Origin: Paracoccaceae bacterium
GTDB taxonomy: Bacteria > Pseudomonadota > Alphaproteobacteria > Rhodobacterales > Rhodobacteraceae
Length of the DNA: 13,113 nt
Assembly (NCBI GenBank): GCA_007129775.1
Contig: SKUV01000352.1
Span: 1 to 13,113, forward strand
Direction of reading: 5' to 3'
Below, one piece after another: positions 5,834 through 13,113 of this stretch (positions are counted from its first letter, which is position 1; the number at the start of each line of letters is the position of its first letter). The notes beneath the pieces are model-generated. The model was not told the DNA's origin and ran no database searches. It saw nothing but the letters and a program-made list of their open reading frames with translations. A program made the position numbers and the translations under genes.

Positions 5834-6595
5834 TCAGCCCAGCTGCGGGTCCTGCCGCTCCGCCGAGGCATAAAGCTTGCCGCCGGCGTAGTAGCCGCTG
5901 ATCTTGTCTTCCTCGAGCAGAGTGACCACGTCGGGCGACTTGGTCTGCGGGACGTTCGCGAAATGGCGGCCGAAGATCGACTGGATCTTGACCCGGTCCT
6001 TCATGATCACCGCAAGCTGCATCGGCACCAGCCGCTTGCCGCCACCATGGTCGCCGTCAAGCTCGATCTCGAGATAACGGACAAGCTGTTCGGGCTCGTC
6101 CACCCACATGTCGCTGATCGTGCCAACGATCTCGCCGTCGCCCGCCTGCACCTCAAGGCCGCGCGGGTCGCGCCCGGCGGATACGCCGAAGCTTTCCAGC
6201 TTGCGCATCGGCTGGATCTTGGGGTGGCCCTTGCCGTCAAGTTCGGGTTCGTCGCGCCGCGGCGCCCAGGAGGCCGGGCCGACACCGTCAAGCATCGGGT
6301 CACCCGTGGGCTCCAGCGGAAAGCCGGGGCTGCCCACACGCTCCAGCGCGACCTCGCGCGCCTCGCGCTTGTAATCGGGCACCGTCACCTCGCCGCGGCC
6401 ATGGGGCAGCTTGAAGGTCTTGGCCTTGGGCAGGGGCAGGTTCGAGGGCTCGGCGCCGCCGTCCTCGTTCTCGAGCGGGTAGCCCTCGCGCATGTTTTCG
6501 GTCTGCAGGTAATAGATCAGCAGTGCGAAGAAGACCCAGAACATGTATAGCGACACAAGCGCCAGGTCGAAGTTTCCGAAAAAGGCTTCTTTCAT
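5834..6595 (-). CDS. puhA: Photosynthetic reaction centre H subunit
   Basis: A 253-residue protein that caps the L/M subunits on the cytoplasmic side and helps conduct protons to the secondary quinone QB. One N-terminal transmembrane helix (about 10-31, LALVSLYMFWVFFALLIYYL) is followed by the YYLQTENMREGYPLE linker and a cytoplasmic PRC-barrel domain (about 145-240) ending in LLEEDKISGYYAGGKLYA. Asp166 and Glu169 in VDEPEQ correspond by alignment with remembered R. sphaeroides sequence to AspH170 and GluH173 of the proton path. At the proposed proton entry, AspH124 and HisH128 are kept (Asp120, His124) but HisH126 is Lys122. The ATG at 6593-6595 has GGAGGA (6603-6608) seven bases away. The gene begins 24 bp after lhaA; in Rhodobacter a puhA promoter lies within lhaA, but none could be assigned here. 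Confidence 0.98.
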   Translation of the reverse strand: MKEAFFGNFDLALVSLYMFWVFFALLIYYLQTENMREGYPLENEDGGAEPSNLPLPKAKTFKLPHGRGEVTVPDYKREAREVALERVGSPGFPLEPTGDPMLDGVGPASWAPRRDEPELDGKGHPKIQPMRKLESFGVSAGRDPRGLEVQAGDGEIVGTISDMWVDEPEQLVRYLEIELDGDHGGGKRLVPMQLAVIMKDRVKIQSIFGRHFANVPQTKSPDVVTLLEEDKISGYYAGGKLYASAERQDPQLG

Positions 6596-6602
6596 CTGCG
6601 TA

Positions 6603-6608
6603 TCCTCC
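6603..6608 (-). promoter_or_regulatory. Strong ribosome binding site for puhA
   Basis: GGAGGA lies seven bases from the ATG within the 24-bp gap after lhaA. Among the genes in the window it is one of the best Shine-Dalgarno matches, in keeping with the high output needed for a reaction-centre subunit. Confidence 0.6.
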
Positions 6609-6619
6609 GTCAGACGGTA

Positions 6620-8086
6620 TCAGGAAGGGAGATCGGCCAGCCCGATCCTGGCCGGTCGGCCCCCTTGGTTCGCGGTTACGTTGCTGGCGCCGAAGTGCCG
6701 CACCAGCGGCCCCAGGGCGATAAGAGTGACGAAAAGCAGCGCGATCTCGATGTGATAAACCACCGAATAGCCCGTCGCCGGCGAGTTCAGCGCCTCGCCC
6801 AGAGCGCCGGAAAGCGCCTTCATGTTGACGACGTCGCGCACGGCTCCGCCGATGAAGATCGACAGCCCCGCCCCCGTGGCCTGCGCCGCGCCCCAAGCGC
6901 CCAGCGCGAGCCCGCGACCGGCCAGCCCGCGCGCGGGCATCGCCATGGCGGCCATCAGCGTGGCCACCGCAAAGAGCCCGCCGCCAAAGCCGATCAGCAC
7001 AGCCCCGGCATAAAAGAGCGGCACGGAATCGAGCGGATGGGCGAAGATCACCGCGCAGAAGGCCACGATGCCGTAAAGGATGCCGCGCGCGGCCATGCGG
7101 TAAGGGTCCATCCCCTGCGCGAGCCAGCGCGCCGCCAGCCCGAAACCCACCAGCGCACCGATCGCCCATGCCGCCGTCAGCATCGTCGTGGCCGAAACCG
7201 ACAGGCCCAGAACCTCGCCGCCATAGGGTTCCAGCAGCACATCCTGCATGTTGAAGGCGAGCGCGCCCAGAAAGACCACTGCCAGCAGTCGGCCCGCCTG
7301 CCCGCCCTTGATGTAGTCGGCCCATGCATCGCGAAAGAGCGGCCGCGGCGCCTCGCGTTCCTCGCGCGACATCGGGCGCACGCCCTCCTGCTTCCACAGC
7401 GCGATGACGTTGAGCACCACGGTCATCACCGCGCAGCCCTGCACCACCTTGATCAGCAGAAGGTCGGAATAATCCAGCAAGAGCCAACCGATGATGACGG
7501 CCGAAATCCCCATGCCCAGCAGGAACATGACATAGAGGAGCGCCACCACCCGCGGGCGGGTCTCGTCGGTGGCCCGGTCGGAGGCGAGTGCGAGCCCCGC
7601 GGTCTGGGTCATGTGCAGCCCCAGCCCCGTCATCAGGAAGGCCAGCGCCACCAGAACCTCGCCCGCGAAGGGCACCTGATGGACGACATCGCCGCCCAGC
7701 ACCAGCAGGGTGGAGGGCATGATCGCCAGCCCCCCGAACTGCCACAGCGTGCCGAACCACAGAAACGGTATCCGTTTCCACCCGATGGCGGAGCGGTAGG
7801 TGTCGGAGCGGAAACCGAACATCGCCCGGAACGGCGCGATCAGCACCGGCAGCGCGATCATCGACGCTACGATCACCGCAGCGACGTTCAACTCCACGAT
7901 CATCACCCGGTTCAGCGTGCCCAGCAGCATCACCGTCGCCATGCCGACCGAGACCTGAAACAGCGACAGCCGCAACAGGTCGCGCATGGGAAAATCGGCG
8001 CTGGCCGCATCCGAGAACGGCAGCATCCGCAGCGAAAGCTGCATCAGGCTGCTGCCCTTCTTCCGGCTGCCGGCAGGGGTCGTCAT
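6620..8086 (-). CDS. lhaA: LH1 assembly factor LhaA (PucC/BCD family of the MFS fold)
   Basis: A 488-residue polytopic membrane protein with roughly twelve hydrophobic helices. It has the family signatures LLGTLNRVMIVELNV near residues 54-68 and FRSDTYRSAIGWKRIPFLWFG further on, and the C-terminal half contains LEPYGGEVLGLSVSATT. Members of this family (LhaA, PucC, Bch2) are thought to deliver bacteriochlorophyll to, or chaperone, light-harvesting polypeptides; LhaA serves LH1. PucC, the LH2 relative, is similar, but position between bchM and puhA marks this one as lhaA. The ATG at 8084-8086 overlaps the bchM stop by 4 bases (ATGA) and has GGAG eight bases upstream. A longer open frame reaching 8257 lies inside bchM and is rejected. 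The stop is 24 bp before puhA. Confidence 0.95.
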   Translation of the reverse strand: MTTPAGSRKKGSSLMQLSLRMLPFSDAASADFPMRDLLRLSLFQVSVGMATVMLLGTLNRVMIVELNVAAVIVASMIALPVLIAPFRAMFGFRSDTYRSAIGWKRIPFLWFGTLWQFGGLAIMPSTLLVLGGDVVHQVPFAGEVLVALAFLMTGLGLHMTQTAGLALASDRATDETRPRVVALLYVMFLLGMGISAVIIGWLLLDYSDLLLIKVVQGCAVMTVVLNVIALWKQEGVRPMSREEREAPRPLFRDAWADYIKGGQAGRLLAVVFLGALAFNMQDVLLEPYGGEVLGLSVSATTMLTAAWAIGALVGFGLAARWLAQGMDPYRMAARGILYGIVAFCAVIFAHPLDSVPLFYAGAVLIGFGGGLFAVATLMAAMAMPARGLAGRGLALGAWGAAQATGAGLSIFIGGAVRDVVNMKALSGALGEALNSPATGYSVVYHIEIALLFVTLIALGPLVRHFGASNVTANQGGRPARIGLADLPS

Positions 8087-8766
8087 GGCTGCAGCTCCAT
8101 CGCCTGACTGATGTAGAACCCGCGCGAGACGCGGATGATGCGCGACAGATCGCCCGTCACCCCGTTCGCTCGAAGCGCCTTGGCAATCGCCGAATCGGCA
8201 TGGGGGATAATGCGGGGCGAGCGGTCGGAGCGCGGAAACGCCTTGCCCGCCAGCCACATGGCCGACAGAAACGGCGTGCGCGGCGCGATCGTGAAGATGA
8301 CCGCGGCGCGCGCCCGGGGAACCAACCGCCCCAGCGCCGCGCCGATATCCTCGGCGCGGTAGTGGATCAGGCTGTCCATCGCCATGATGTAGTCGAAGCC
8401 GCCATGGGCTTCGTCCAGCATGTCGCCGGTGGTATAGGTGATCCGGCCCGCCAGCGCCTCGGGCGTGCGGCGCCGGGCCACATCGAGAAGCGCGGGCGAG
8501 ATATCCACGCCCACCACCTCGGCGCCGCGCTCGGCCAGCGCGACGCTCATCGGCCCCGCGCCACAGCCGGCGTCAAGCACCCGGGCGCCGCGCAGATCGT
8601 CAGGCAGGCGCGCCAGCATCGCCGCGCGCATCGCGTCACGCCCCTCGCGCACGGTCTGCCGGATGCGGCTGACCGGCGCGTCAGAGGTCAGACGTTCCCA
8701 GGTCCTGGCGGCGGTGCGGTCGAAATATTCTTCCAGCCGCGCGCGGGTGTCGGCATAGGTCTGCAT
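8083..8766 (-). CDS. bchM: Mg-protoporphyrin IX O-methyltransferase
   Basis: A 227-residue cytoplasmic SAM-dependent methyltransferase that methylates the C13 propionate of Mg-protoporphyrin IX, giving the substrate of the AcsF cyclase. The N-terminal part LEEYFDRTAARTWERLTSD (11-29) and SRIRQTVREGRDAMR (33-47) is characteristic of BchM. The SAM-binding motif VLDAGCGAGPMSVAL is at 63-77, with Asp88 in VVGVDIS at the end of the second strand. The TTGDMLD (112-118) and FDYIMAMDSLIHY (124-136) motifs follow, and the protein ends GFYISQAMELQP. The ATG at 8764-8766 shares one base with the bchL stop (TGATG); the Shine-Dalgarno match is poor, so it is probably translated by coupling to bchL. The length is normal. 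Confidence 0.96.
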   Translation of the reverse strand: MQTYADTRARLEEYFDRTAARTWERLTSDAPVSRIRQTVREGRDAMRAAMLARLPDDLRGARVLDAGCGAGPMSVALAERGAEVVGVDISPALLDVARRRTPEALAGRITYTTGDMLDEAHGGFDYIMAMDSLIHYRAEDIGAALGRLVPRARAAVIFTIAPRTPFLSAMWLAGKAFPRSDRSPRIIPHADSAIAKALRANGVTGDLSRIIRVSRGFYISQAMELQP

Positions 8767-9668
8767 CAGTCGAAGCCCAGCAATTCGAAGATGTGGCGGT
8801 CTTCCAGCGGCGCGGGCGCCAGCGGATCGGTCCCCGCCCAGAGCGTTTCGGCCAGCCGGATGTATTCGGCGCGCGCCTGCACGATGTCCTCGTCATCGGG
8901 CATCTCGAAAAGCGTCTTTTTCTTCAGGCGCGAGCGGCGGATCGAATCGAGATCGGGCATATGCGCGATCCGGGAAAAGCCCACCTCGCGGCAATAGCGA
9001 TCGACCTCGTCGGTGTCCTTGGAGCGGTTGGCGATGCAACCGGCGAGCCGCACCGCATAATTCTTGGATTTGGCCTGAACCGCCGCGATGATGCGGTTCA
9101 TCGCATAGATCGAATCGAAATCATTGGCGGTGACGATCACGGCCCGGTCGGCGTGCTGCAGGGGGGCTGCAAAGCCGCCGCAGACCACATCGCCGAGAAC
9201 GTCGAAGATCACCACATCGGTGTCTTCCAGCAGATGGTGCTGCTTGAGCAGCTTGACCGTCTGGCCCACCACATAGCCGCCGCAGCCGGTGCCCGCGGGC
9301 GGCCCGCCCGCCTCCACCGCCTTCACGCCGTTGAAGCCCTCGAAGACGAAATCCTCCGGCCGCAGTTCCTCGGCGTGGAAATCGACCTCCTTGAGAATGT
9401 CGATGACCGTCGGCACCAGCGTGCCAGTGAGCGTGAAGGTCGAGTCATGCTTGGGGTCGCAGCCGATCTGGAGCACCCGTTTGCCCAGCATCGAAAAGGC
9501 GACCGAAAGGTTCGACGAGGTGGTCGATTTGCCGATCCCCCCCTTGCCGTAGACCGAAAAGACCTTGGCGCCCTCGATCTTTACGTTGCTGTCCTGGTGG
9601 ACCTGAACGGAGCCTTCCCCGTCCTCGCCGCGGCGCAGGCTGGGGGGTGTTCTATCAAGCGGGCTCAT
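8766..9668 (-). CDS. bchL: Light-independent protochlorophyllide reductase, iron-sulfur ATP-binding protein
   Basis: A 300-residue NifH-like protein. As a homodimer with one [4Fe-4S] cluster it hydrolyses ATP and passes electrons to BchN-BchB, which reduce ring D of protochlorophyllide in the dark. The P-loop GKGGIGKSTT is at 41-50, LQIGCDPKHDST at 66-77, and the cluster ligands are most likely Cys129 (GTGCGGYVVG) and Cys163 (VVCGGFAAPL). The end DIFELLGFD-type tail is present as HIFELLGFD. The N-terminal tail with GEGSVQVH (17-24) precedes the fold, as in Rhodobacter. The ATG at 9666-9668 has AGGAGG (9675-9680) six bases away; the frame remains open upstream, but those codons are not BchL-like. 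The cluster is oxygen-labile in the family. The gene is 97 bp from bchH and overlaps bchM by one base. Confidence 0.98.
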   Translation of the reverse strand: MSPLDRTPPSLRRGEDGEGSVQVHQDSNVKIEGAKVFSVYGKGGIGKSTTSSNLSVAFSMLGKRVLQIGCDPKHDSTFTLTGTLVPTVIDILKEVDFHAEELRPEDFVFEGFNGVKAVEAGGPPAGTGCGGYVVGQTVKLLKQHHLLEDTDVVIFDVLGDVVCGGFAAPLQHADRAVIVTANDFDSIYAMNRIIAAVQAKSKNYAVRLAGCIANRSKDTDEVDRYCREVGFSRIAHMPDLDSIRRSRLKKKTLFEMPDDEDIVQARAEYIRLAETLWAGTDPLAPAPLEDRHIFELLGFD

Positions 9669-9765
9669 CTGAGGCCTCCTGTAATCGGCGTTTCCACTGA
9701 AGCGGGACCGCGGCCCTGCCCTTCTTCCCATCGCGCGGCGCGGGGGGATGCGATGCCCCGGCCCG
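9669..9765. other. 97-bp gap between bchH and bchL
   Basis: This is the largest gap in the bchH-to-hemA series. It contains the strong bchL ribosome binding site (9675-9680). Only weak GC pairings such as GGGG...CCCC at 9744-9759 are visible, with no T-tract, PpsR-type TGT-N12-ACA site or convincing promoter. It may allow some independent control of bchL, but nothing in the sequence proves it. Confidence 0.4.
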
Positions 9766-12700
9766 TCATTGCGCGGCGATTCCTTCAAGCCTGTCCTCGA
9801 TCTCGTCGGCGGCGGCCTGAAGTGCGGCCAGCGTCGCCTCGTCGGGCGCCCAGTATTGGCGGTCCGACGCTTCTAGCAGCCGGCCCGCCATGCGCGCGCT
9901 TGCCTTGGGGTTCAGATCGGCCAGTCGCGACCGCATTTCCGCGTCGAGCACGAAGGTTTCGGACAGGCGCTGATAGACCCACGGCTCCACTTGCCCGGTG
10001 GTGGCCGACCAGCCCAGCGTGTTGGTCACCTGCGCCTCAATCTGGCGCACCCCTTCGGAGCCGTGCTTGAGCATGCCCTCGAACCACTTGGGGTTGAGGC
10101 TGCGCGAACGGGTCTCCAGCGCGACCTGATCCTGCAGGGTGCGCACCTTGCCGGCACCCCGGGTCTGATCGCCGATATAGATCGCGGCCTCCGCCCCCTT
10201 GGCGCGTTTCACCGCGCGGGCGATGCCGCCCAGCGTGTCGAAGTAATGATCGACCGTGGTCACACCCAGTTCGACCGATTCGAGGTTCTGATAGGCCACG
10301 TCCACATCGCGCAGCGCCTGTTGCAGCAGCTTGGGATTGGCCTTGGATTTGCCGGTGCGGCCGTAGGCGAAGGATTTTCGCGCCTCGTAGGCATCGGCAA
10401 GCTCATCCTCCTCGCCCCAGGACGAACTGTCCACCAGCGCGTTGACGTTGGAGCCATAGGCGCCCTCGGCATTGGAGAAGACCCGAAGGCTCGCCTCTTC
10501 CATGTCCACGCCCATTTTCTCGGCATAGTCGAGCGCATGGGCGCGGATGAAATTCATCTCCACCGGCTCGTCGGCGGTGGCGGCCTTCCATGCGGCCTCG
10601 GCCAGCATTTTCGTCTGCAAGGGCAGCAGATCGCGGAAGATGCCCGACAGGGTCATCACCACATCGATGCGCGGGCGGCCAAGTTCCGCCAGCGGGATCA
10701 GATCGGCGCCCGAAAGCCTGCCGAAGCTGTCGAAGCGCGGGACCGCCCCCATCAGCGCCAGCGCCTGCGCGATCGGCCCGCCATCGGATTTGATGTTGTC
10801 CGAGCCCCAAAGCACCAGCGCCACGCTGTGCGGCAGGCTCGTATGGGTCTCCAGCAGCAGGGCGGCCTGTTTGGCGCCGTCCTGCATGGCGAAAGCGGTG
10901 GGCATGCGGAACGGATCGAAGGCATGGATGTTGCGCCCCGTGGGCAGCACATCGGGCGAGCGGATCAGATCGCCCCCCGGCACGGGGCGGATATAGCGGC
11001 CCTGAAGCGCGCGCAGAAGCGCGGGGATCTCGGTCTCTTGCTGCAGGGCGGCATCGACGCGGGCCCGAACCTCTGGCGACTGGTCGGCCATAACGCGCAG
11101 ATGCTCCACGCGCTGGCCGGCGTCCATCGGGCGGCCCAGCACATGCAGGCCGTCCGGGATCAGCGCGTCCTCGGTTTCCAGCAGGCGCAGCCACAGCGCA
11201 TCGGGGTCGGCGCCCGGCATGTCCACCGCCTCGGCCTGCGCGGCGATCAGGTCAGCCAGTTCCGCGCGTTCCGACGCGCCGGGCAGCAGCGCACGCCAGC
11301 GGGTCACGCTGTCCTTGAGTTCCTGCAACCCCTTGTAAAGCCCCGACGAGGCCAGCGGCGGCGTCAGATGCGTGACCGTCACCGCGCCGGAGCGCCGCTT
11401 GGCCAAGGTCGCCTCGGAGGGGTTGTTGGAGGCATAGAGATAGACATTCGGCATGTCGCCGATCAGCCGGTCGGGCCAGTCGCGCGCGCCCATGCCCGAT
11501 TGCTTGCCCGGCATGAACTCCAGCGCGCCATGCATGCCGAAATGCAGCACCACATCGGCGGCAAAGCTGTTTTTCAGCCAAAGATAGAAGGCCGAAAAGG
11601 CGTGCGTCGGCGCGAAGCCCCGCTCGAACAGCAGGCGCATCGGGTCGCCTTCGTAGCCAAAGGTCGGCTGCACACCCACGAAGACCTTGCCGAATTGCGC
11701 GCCCAGCACGAACACTCCGCGCCCGTCCGATTGCACGCGGCCCGGCGCCGGGCCCCATGTGGCTTCGATCTCGGACAGCCACGGCGTGCCGCGCACGATG
11801 TCATCGGCGGGAACATGAGCCGCGACATTCGCCTCCTGCCCATAGCGGGCGGCATTGCCCTCCAGCACCGCGGCACGCAGATCCTCGACCGTGGCGGGGG
11901 GCGTGAGGTCATAGCCCTCGGCCGCCATGGCATGAAGCGTATTGTGAAGCGATTCGAAGACGTTGAGGTAAGCCGCCGTGCCCACGGCGCCGGCATTGGG
12001 CGGAAAGCCGAAGAGCACCACAGCGACCTTGCGCTCGGCATTGCGGGCCCGGCGCAGGCGCGCCAGCCGTTCGACCCGGGCGGCCAGCCGCTCGATCCGT
12101 TCCGGGCAGGGCTGCATCTGCCGCGTCTCGCAAGCATTGTGGCAGGCGCGGGTGCAGCCGTCGCAGGGCTCCGCGCCATGCCGGCCGGCAAAGACGGTGG
12201 GATTGGTCGCGCCGTCGATCTCGGGCAGCGCGATCAGCATTGTGGTTTCCACCGGGCCCAGCCCGCCGGGGCTTGCCGCCCATTGCGCCAGCGTCTGGAA
12301 TTCGAGCGGATGGGCCGCGACATAGGGAATGTCGAGCCCCGCCAGCACCTCCACCGCGGCCTCGCTGTCGTTATAGGCCGGCCCGCCGATCAGGCTGAAC
12401 CCGGTCAGCGAGACCATCGCGTCGATCCGCACGCCGCGGTCGGAGCGGAAATAGGCGTCGATCGCCGGACGGCCGTCGAGCCCGCCGGCAAAGCCGGGGA
12501 TGACGCGGATATTGCGCGCCTCCAACGCCCGGATCGCCGCATCGTAATGGGCGGTATCCCCGGCAAGGATATAGCTGCGCAGCATCAACAGGCCCACGGT
12601 CGCCACCGGCGCGTCGGGCGCGGGCAGTTCCGGGGCACTGGTGGTGATCTTGCCCGGCAGATCGGGGTGATAGACGCCCACATCGGGATAGTCGATCGGC

Positions 12701-13113
12701 GCAGCCGCCTCCACCCCGCGCCAGCGCGTCTCGTGGCTGTAGCGCGAGACCAGAAAGCGGATCATCGCCTCCACATTGTCGTCGGACCCGCCCAGCCAGT
12801 ATTGCATCGTCAGAAACCATGCCCGCAGGTCCTGCGCCTTGCCGGGAATGAAACGCAGGATCTTGGGCAGACGGCGCAGCATGGCCATCTGCCTTTCACC
12901 CGACTGGTTGCCCTTGCCACGATTGCCGCGCAGCTTTTTCAGCAGCGCCATCAGCCCGCTCGCGGGCTTTGTCATGTCCAGATCGCCCATCTTCGTGAGC
13001 TTGACGATCTCCGGGTCGGCGATGACGCCGATCATGGCGTCACAGGCGTCGCGACGGGTTTTCAGGTCCGGCAGAATCGCCTGCACATGCTCCTCGATGA
13101 ACAGAAGGTTCGC
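9766..13113 (-). CDS. bchH: Magnesium chelatase, H subunit (N-terminus outside window)
   Basis: The frame is open through the right edge and 1115 residues are visible, beginning ANLLFIEEHVQAILPDL. Full-length proteins have about 1190 residues, so roughly 75 are missing. BchH binds protoporphyrin IX and, with the ATPase subunits BchI and BchD, inserts Mg2+; this is the branch point from heme to bacteriochlorophyll. It belongs to the CobN/Mg-chelatase family. Typical stretches are DPEIVKLTKMGDLDMTKPASG near the start, HFGMHGALEFMPGKQSGMG in the middle, LWGSDNIKSDGGPIAQALALMG, and AYGSNVNALVDSSSWGEEDELADAY toward the end. A Cys-rich segment (EPCDGCTRACHNAC and a further Cys) lies at 12106-12165; R. 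capsulatus BchH was reported to carry an oxygen-sensitive Fe-S cluster. A GTG at 13084-13086 lies within the conserved protein and is not the start. The stop TGA is 97 bp before bchL. Confidence 0.98.
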   Translation of the reverse strand, partial: ANLLFIEEHVQAILPDLKTRRDACDAMIGVIADPEIVKLTKMGDLDMTKPASGLMALLKKLRGNRGKGNQSGERQMAMLRRLPKILRFIPGKAQDLRAWFLTMQYWLGGSDDNVEAMIRFLVSRYSHETRWRGVEAAAPIDYPDVGVYHPDLPGKITTSAPELPAPDAPVATVGLLMLRSYILAGDTAHYDAAIRALEARNIRVIPGFAGGLDGRPAIDAYFRSDRGVRIDAMVSLTGFSLIGGPAYNDSEAAVEVLAGLDIPYVAAHPLEFQTLAQWAASPGGLGPVETTMLIALPEIDGATNPTVFAGRHGAEPCDGCTRACHNACETRQMQPCPERIERLAARVERLARLRRARNAERKVAVVLFGFPPNAGAVGTAAYLNVFESLHNTLHAMAAEGYDLTPPATVEDLRAAVLEGNAARYGQEANVAAHVPADDIVRGTPWLSEIEATWGPAPGRVQSDGRGVFVLGAQFGKVFVGVQPTFGYEGDPMRLLFERGFAPTHAFSAFYLWLKNSFAADVVLHFGMHGALEFMPGKQSGMGARDWPDRLIGDMPNVYLYASNNPSEATLAKRRSGAVTVTHLTPPLASSGLYKGLQELKDSVTRWRALLPGASERAELADLIAAQAEAVDMPGADPDALWLRLLETEDALIPDGLHVLGRPMDAGQRVEHLRVMADQSPEVRARVDAALQQETEIPALLRALQGRYIRPVPGGDLIRSPDVLPTGRNIHAFDPFRMPTAFAMQDGAKQAALLLETHTSLPHSVALVLWGSDNIKSDGGPIAQALALMGAVPRFDSFGRLSGADLIPLAELGRPRIDVVMTLSGIFRDLLPLQTKMLAEAAWKAATADEPVEMNFIRAHALDYAEKMGVDMEEASLRVFSNAEGAYGSNVNALVDSSSWGEEDELADAYEARKSFAYGRTGKSKANPKLLQQALRDVDVAYQNLESVELGVTTVDHYFDTLGGIARAVKRAKGAEAAIYIGDQTRGAGKVRTLQDQVALETRSRSLNPKWFEGMLKHGSEGVRQIEAQVTNTLGWSATTGQVEPWVYQRLSETFVLDAEMRSRLADLNPKASARMAGRLLEASDRQYWAPDEATLAALQAAADEIEDRLEGIAAQ

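Noticed and set aside
5764..5871. An N-terminal extension of PuhB through the hairpin region
   Set aside because: The extra residues are Arg-rich read-through of the GC hairpin, and a good ribosome site precedes the ATG at 5761-5763.
6665..8107. A long open frame on the plus strand opposite lhaA (about 480 codons)
   Set aside because: The product is an Arg/His/Gln-rich low-complexity sequence, as expected from the antisense of a hydrophobic GC-rich membrane protein gene.
9669..9788. An N-terminal extension of BchL overlapping the end of bchH
   Set aside because: The known BchL N-terminus (MSP...GEGSVQVH) begins at 9668 with a strong AGGAGG site; the upstream residues match nothing in the family.
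1..13113. CRISPR arrays, insertion sequences, tRNA or rRNA genes, phage or defence modules
   Set aside because: None was seen. The window is filled by well-known photosynthesis genes and one repair gene.

Overview
The window comes from a GC-rich alphaproteobacterium that makes bacteriochlorophyll a, most likely an aerobic anoxygenic phototroph or purple non-sulfur bacterium of the Rhodobacterales (Roseobacter/Rhodobacter group). The evidence is the gene order bchH-bchL-bchM-lhaA-puhA-puhB-puhC-bciE-acsF-puhE-hemA, close similarity of the products (as remembered, not searched) to Rhodobacter sphaeroides proteins, and the oxygen-dependent cyclase AcsF. It is the puh/bchHLM arm of a photosynthesis gene cluster. 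The species cannot be named from this sequence alone.

Layout. Positions 1-480 hold the 3' part of a plus-strand methylated-DNA repair methyltransferase, which is unrelated to photosynthesis. Everything else is on the minus strand and reads from the right edge to the left. bchH (its 5' end lies beyond the window) is followed by bchL, bchM, lhaA, puhA, puhB, puhC, a small gene I assign to bciE, acsF, puhE and hemA. After a 205-bp gap comes a gene for a periplasmic class I cytochrome c. A hairpin with a T-tract ends that gene and separates it from the converging repair gene, so the left edge of the cluster is at about position 500.

Function. HemA makes 5-aminolevulinate, the entry to tetrapyrroles. 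BchH (with BchD and BchI, not seen here) inserts magnesium, BchM methylates Mg-protoporphyrin, AcsF with BciE closes the isocyclic ring using oxygen, and BchL is the ATP-driven reductase of the dark protochlorophyllide oxidoreductase. PuhA is the H subunit of the reaction centre. PuhB, PuhC, PuhE and LhaA help assemble the reaction centre and LH1. The cytochrome may carry electrons to or from these complexes.

Genes are tightly packed. Start and stop codons overlap at bchL/bchM, bchM/lhaA, bciE/acsF, acsF/puhE and puhE/hemA, which suggests one translationally coupled superoperon. The main internal breaks are a 97-bp gap between bchH and bchL, a perfect hairpin between puhA and puhB, and a 46-bp gap before bciE.

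This is essentially a canonical photosynthesis cluster, and I found no undescribed system. The points worth a second look are the assignment of the small gene to bciE, a Lys in place of a proton-entry His in PuhA, a lysine-free acidic cytochrome c, the cysteine cluster of BchH, and the puhA/puhB hairpin.
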